A DNA stretch of 64,000 bases from Clostridia bacterium (GTDB lineage: Bacteria; Bacillota; Clostridia; Oscillospirales; Acutalibacteraceae), in assembly GCA_017475765.1 (NCBI GenBank), contig JAFVEY010000027.1, forward strand, positions 129,071 to 193,070, read 5' to 3'. Under the pieces are notes generated by a model. The model saw only the letters and a program-made list of their open reading frames with translations, had not been told where the DNA came from and did not search any database. How positions within the stretch are numbered: the stretch's first letter is position 1; each line of letters begins with the position of its first letter. Shown here one piece after another: positions 62,538-64,000 of this stretch. Position numbers and translations under genes: made by a program.

Positions 62538-63595
62538 TGAGTGAGAAAAAGGATATCAGCGATGTTGTTATCAGCACAAGAATAAGATTTGCACGAAATC
62601 TCAGGGATTATCCGTTTCCGTGCAGACTTTCGGAAGAGAAAAAATGCAGAGTGGCGGCGATCGTAAAGGAAGCTGCACTCAAAGGAAACAGCGAAATATC
62701 AGGCAAATTCAGATACATTCAGATGTCTGAGCTTACACAGGAAGAGGCTGTTTCGCTGGTTGAAAGACACCTTGTCAGCCCGGAATTTATTTCTGACAGA
62801 CAGGGAAGAGGACTTCTTCTTCTTGACGATGAATCTGTGAGCATTATGATCAACGAAGAGGATCATATCAGAATACAGGTAATACGACCGAATATGGATC
62901 TGGACGGAGCCTATGAAATCGCCGATAAAATCGACACACTTTTTGATGAACAGCTGAACTTTGCGTTTAATGATAAGCTCGGATATTTGACACAATGTCC
63001 GACAAATATCGGAACAGGTATGCGGGCATCTCTGATGCTTCATCTACCGGCGCTCAAGGAAAGCGGAGCGATGAGCAAGATCAGCGCATCGCTTTCAAAG
63101 CTGGGACTTGTGATAAGAGGAATGTACGGAGAGGGAACCGACCCGAAGGGTTCTGTATATCAGCTTTCCAATCAGGTAACGCTGGGTATTTCTGAGAAAG
63201 AGGCGATCAGCAACCTCAGAGATATTGCCAATCAGCTGATTGCGCAGGAGAGGTCAGCAAGAGAGGCTTTGTCTCAAAATATAACGGTGCTTGACAGTAT
63301 TTACCGTTCGTTCGGTATTCTTCAATATGCAAAGCTGTTAAGCAACGATGAATGTATGAAGCTGCTTTCAAATCTTCGTTTTGGTGTTGAGATCGGCATA
63401 CTGGAGAACATAGATTTTGACACGATCAATCATCTGATGATTGAAGTTCAGCCGGCGACTCTTATGAAAAACATAGGCAAAAAGCTGACACCGCAGGAAA
63501 GAGATCAGATTCGTGCCGAGGTAGTCCGTACTGCAATCATGCGCAAGCAAATTCCTGCCCACCGTCGCTTGGGCGGAGTGCCTCCGCAGTCGTGA
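62534..63595 (+). CDS. mcsB: McsB, protein arginine kinase, with repeat-derived C-terminus
   Basis: Phosphorylates arginines to tag proteins for ClpCP. 353 residues: STRIRFARNLRDYPFP (ATP site), catalytic QCPTNIGTGMRASLMLHLPAL, GLVIRGMYGEGTDPKGSVYQLSNQ, and the C-terminal helices to RDQIRAEVVRTAIM. The last residues RRLGGVPPQS and the TGA come from the first copy of the 95-bp repeat that begins at 63573, so the natural end has been replaced by about 8-12 residues. clpC, usual next gene, is not in the window. Confidence 0.93.
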   Translation: MMSEKKDISDVVISTRIRFARNLRDYPFPCRLSEEKKCRVAAIVKEAALKGNSEISGKFRYIQMSELTQEEAVSLVERHLVSPEFISDRQGRGLLLLDDESVSIMINEEDHIRIQVIRPNMDLDGAYEIADKIDTLFDEQLNFAFNDKLGYLTQCPTNIGTGMRASLMLHLPALKESGAMSKISASLSKLGLVIRGMYGEGTDPKGSVYQLSNQVTLGISEKEAISNLRDIANQLIAQERSAREALSQNITVLDSIYRSFGILQYAKLLSNDECMKLLSNLRFGVEIGILENIDFDTINHLMIEVQPATLMKNIGKKLTPQERDQIRAEVVRTAIMRKQIPAHRRLGGVPPQS

Positions 63596-64000
63596 TTGCG
63601 TGTCCGTTCGCAAAGCTCACTACTTTACGAAACGCTCCATTTCATTCTCGCAATTCACGGCGCAGCGGCGGAGTGCCTCCGCAGTCGTGATTGCGTATCC
63701 GTTCGCAAAGCTCACTACTTTGTGAAACGCTTGATTTCATTCCCGCATTTCACGGCGCAGCGGCTCAAAAAACGATTCTATTCACCGCCGCCGGGCGAAG
63801 CCCTTACCGGCTGGCTTGATGAGTCGATTCAGTTTATTGTTCTTTATAAGAAGCGCCTGTTGGTTCAAGCAATGATCAAAAGAGATTTTTGCGGAGTGCC
63901 TCCGCAGTCGTGATTGCGTGTCCGTTCGCAAAGCTCACTACTTTACGAAACGCTCCATTTCATTCTCGCAATTCACGGCGCAGCGGCGGAGTGCCTCCGC
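63573..64000. repeat. Tandem 95-bp structured repeat, four copies with a 128-bp insert
   Basis: Copies start at 63573, 63668, 63891 and 63986 (last cut by the window end). The unit begins GCGGAGTGCCTCCGC (hairpin) and has CGTGATTGCG and CGCAATTCACG near its ends, so it can fold into a long stem. Copies 1, 3 and 4 are almost identical; copy 2 diverges. Between copies 2 and 3 lie 128 bp of unrelated sequence (63763-63890). No open frame with a ribosome site; no CRISPR character. Confidence 0.85.

Noticed and set aside
63596..63913. 105-codon frame through the 95-bp repeats
   Set aside because: Composed mostly of repeat sequence, no ribosome site, ends in the same VPPQS as mcsB because of the repeat.
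63573..64000. CRISPR array
   Set aside because: Units abut directly with no unique spacers of constant length; unit is 95 bp.
1..64000. Genome-wide reassignment of TGA to a sense codon
   Set aside because: TGA ends ctsR, mcsA, mcsB, recA and glnN at the expected places, so the two in-frame TGAs are exceptions.

Overview
The window reads as a chromosomal segment of a low-to-moderate GC, Gram-positive gut Clostridia member, most like a Ruminococcus-type Oscillospiraceae. This rests on the gene content (class 1B dihydroorotate dehydrogenase with PyrK, type III glutamine synthetase, an ammonium transporter fused to P-II, CtsR-McsA-McsB, a T-box upstream of cysteine genes, SleC/Csp-type germination genes) and on strong AGGAGG-type ribosome binding sites and TTGACA/TATAAT promoters with 17-nt spacers. 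No rRNA, tRNA, CRISPR array, prophage or full insertion sequence was recognised. Species assignment is inference.

Layout. 1-1429: pyrimidine genes pyrK-pyrD (minus, pyrD cut by the window edge; pyrK carries an in-frame TGA). 2-9.2 kb: an APH-fold kinase, a small anchored protein, a HAD hydrolase, a seven-zinc-ribbon membrane protein, a surface protein and a PdaA-like deacetylase that also has an in-frame TGA. 9.3-13.5 kb: YbjN-like protein, folC, a DUF2726/CFI-box protein and an Orn/Lys/Arg decarboxylase-family enzyme. 13.7-20.8 kb: a large duplicated surface protein behind TTAG/CTAA palindromes, then a six-gene operon (NusG_II protein, Gx-type transporter, ApbE, two FMN-binding proteins, NapH-like polyferredoxin) that looks like a flavin-based extracytosolic electron-transfer chain.

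20.9-33.6 kb: mostly housekeeping (TatD, flavin reductase, PRTase-like, sugar acetyltransferase, YitT, MetAP with SEC-C, TrmB), a lipoprotein with a two-component system, then DUF1385 and PrmC. 33.7-42.2 kb: recA-recX-rimO-pgsA, a Cys T-box, cysE-cysS-cdd, a 40-aa gene hidden on the minus strand, and an RsmF-type methyltransferase. 42.3-46.0 kb: a membrane protein / SBP-VWA protein / TelA triad. 46.1-49.2 kb: a MITE-like repeat, deoD, a LUD protein and a TPR-SUFU-DUF2185 polyimmunity-like protein. 49.3-57.0 kb: a SleC-like lytic protein, a two-domain glycosyl/glycerophosphotransferase and two Csp-type subtilases. 57.1-61.2 kb: nitrogen assimilation (glnN with a leader terminator, amt-P-II). 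61.5-64 kb: ctsR-mcsA-mcsB, with mcsB ending inside the first copy of a 95-bp tandem repeat that fills the rest of the window.

Two unrelated repeat families supply the stop codon of the gene they abut: a MITE-like element for deoD and the 95-bp repeat for mcsB. The best candidates for under-described biology are the VWA-TelA triad, the flavin electron-transfer operon, the germination cluster with an embedded transferase, the polyimmunity protein, the two structured repeat families and the two in-frame UGA codons.
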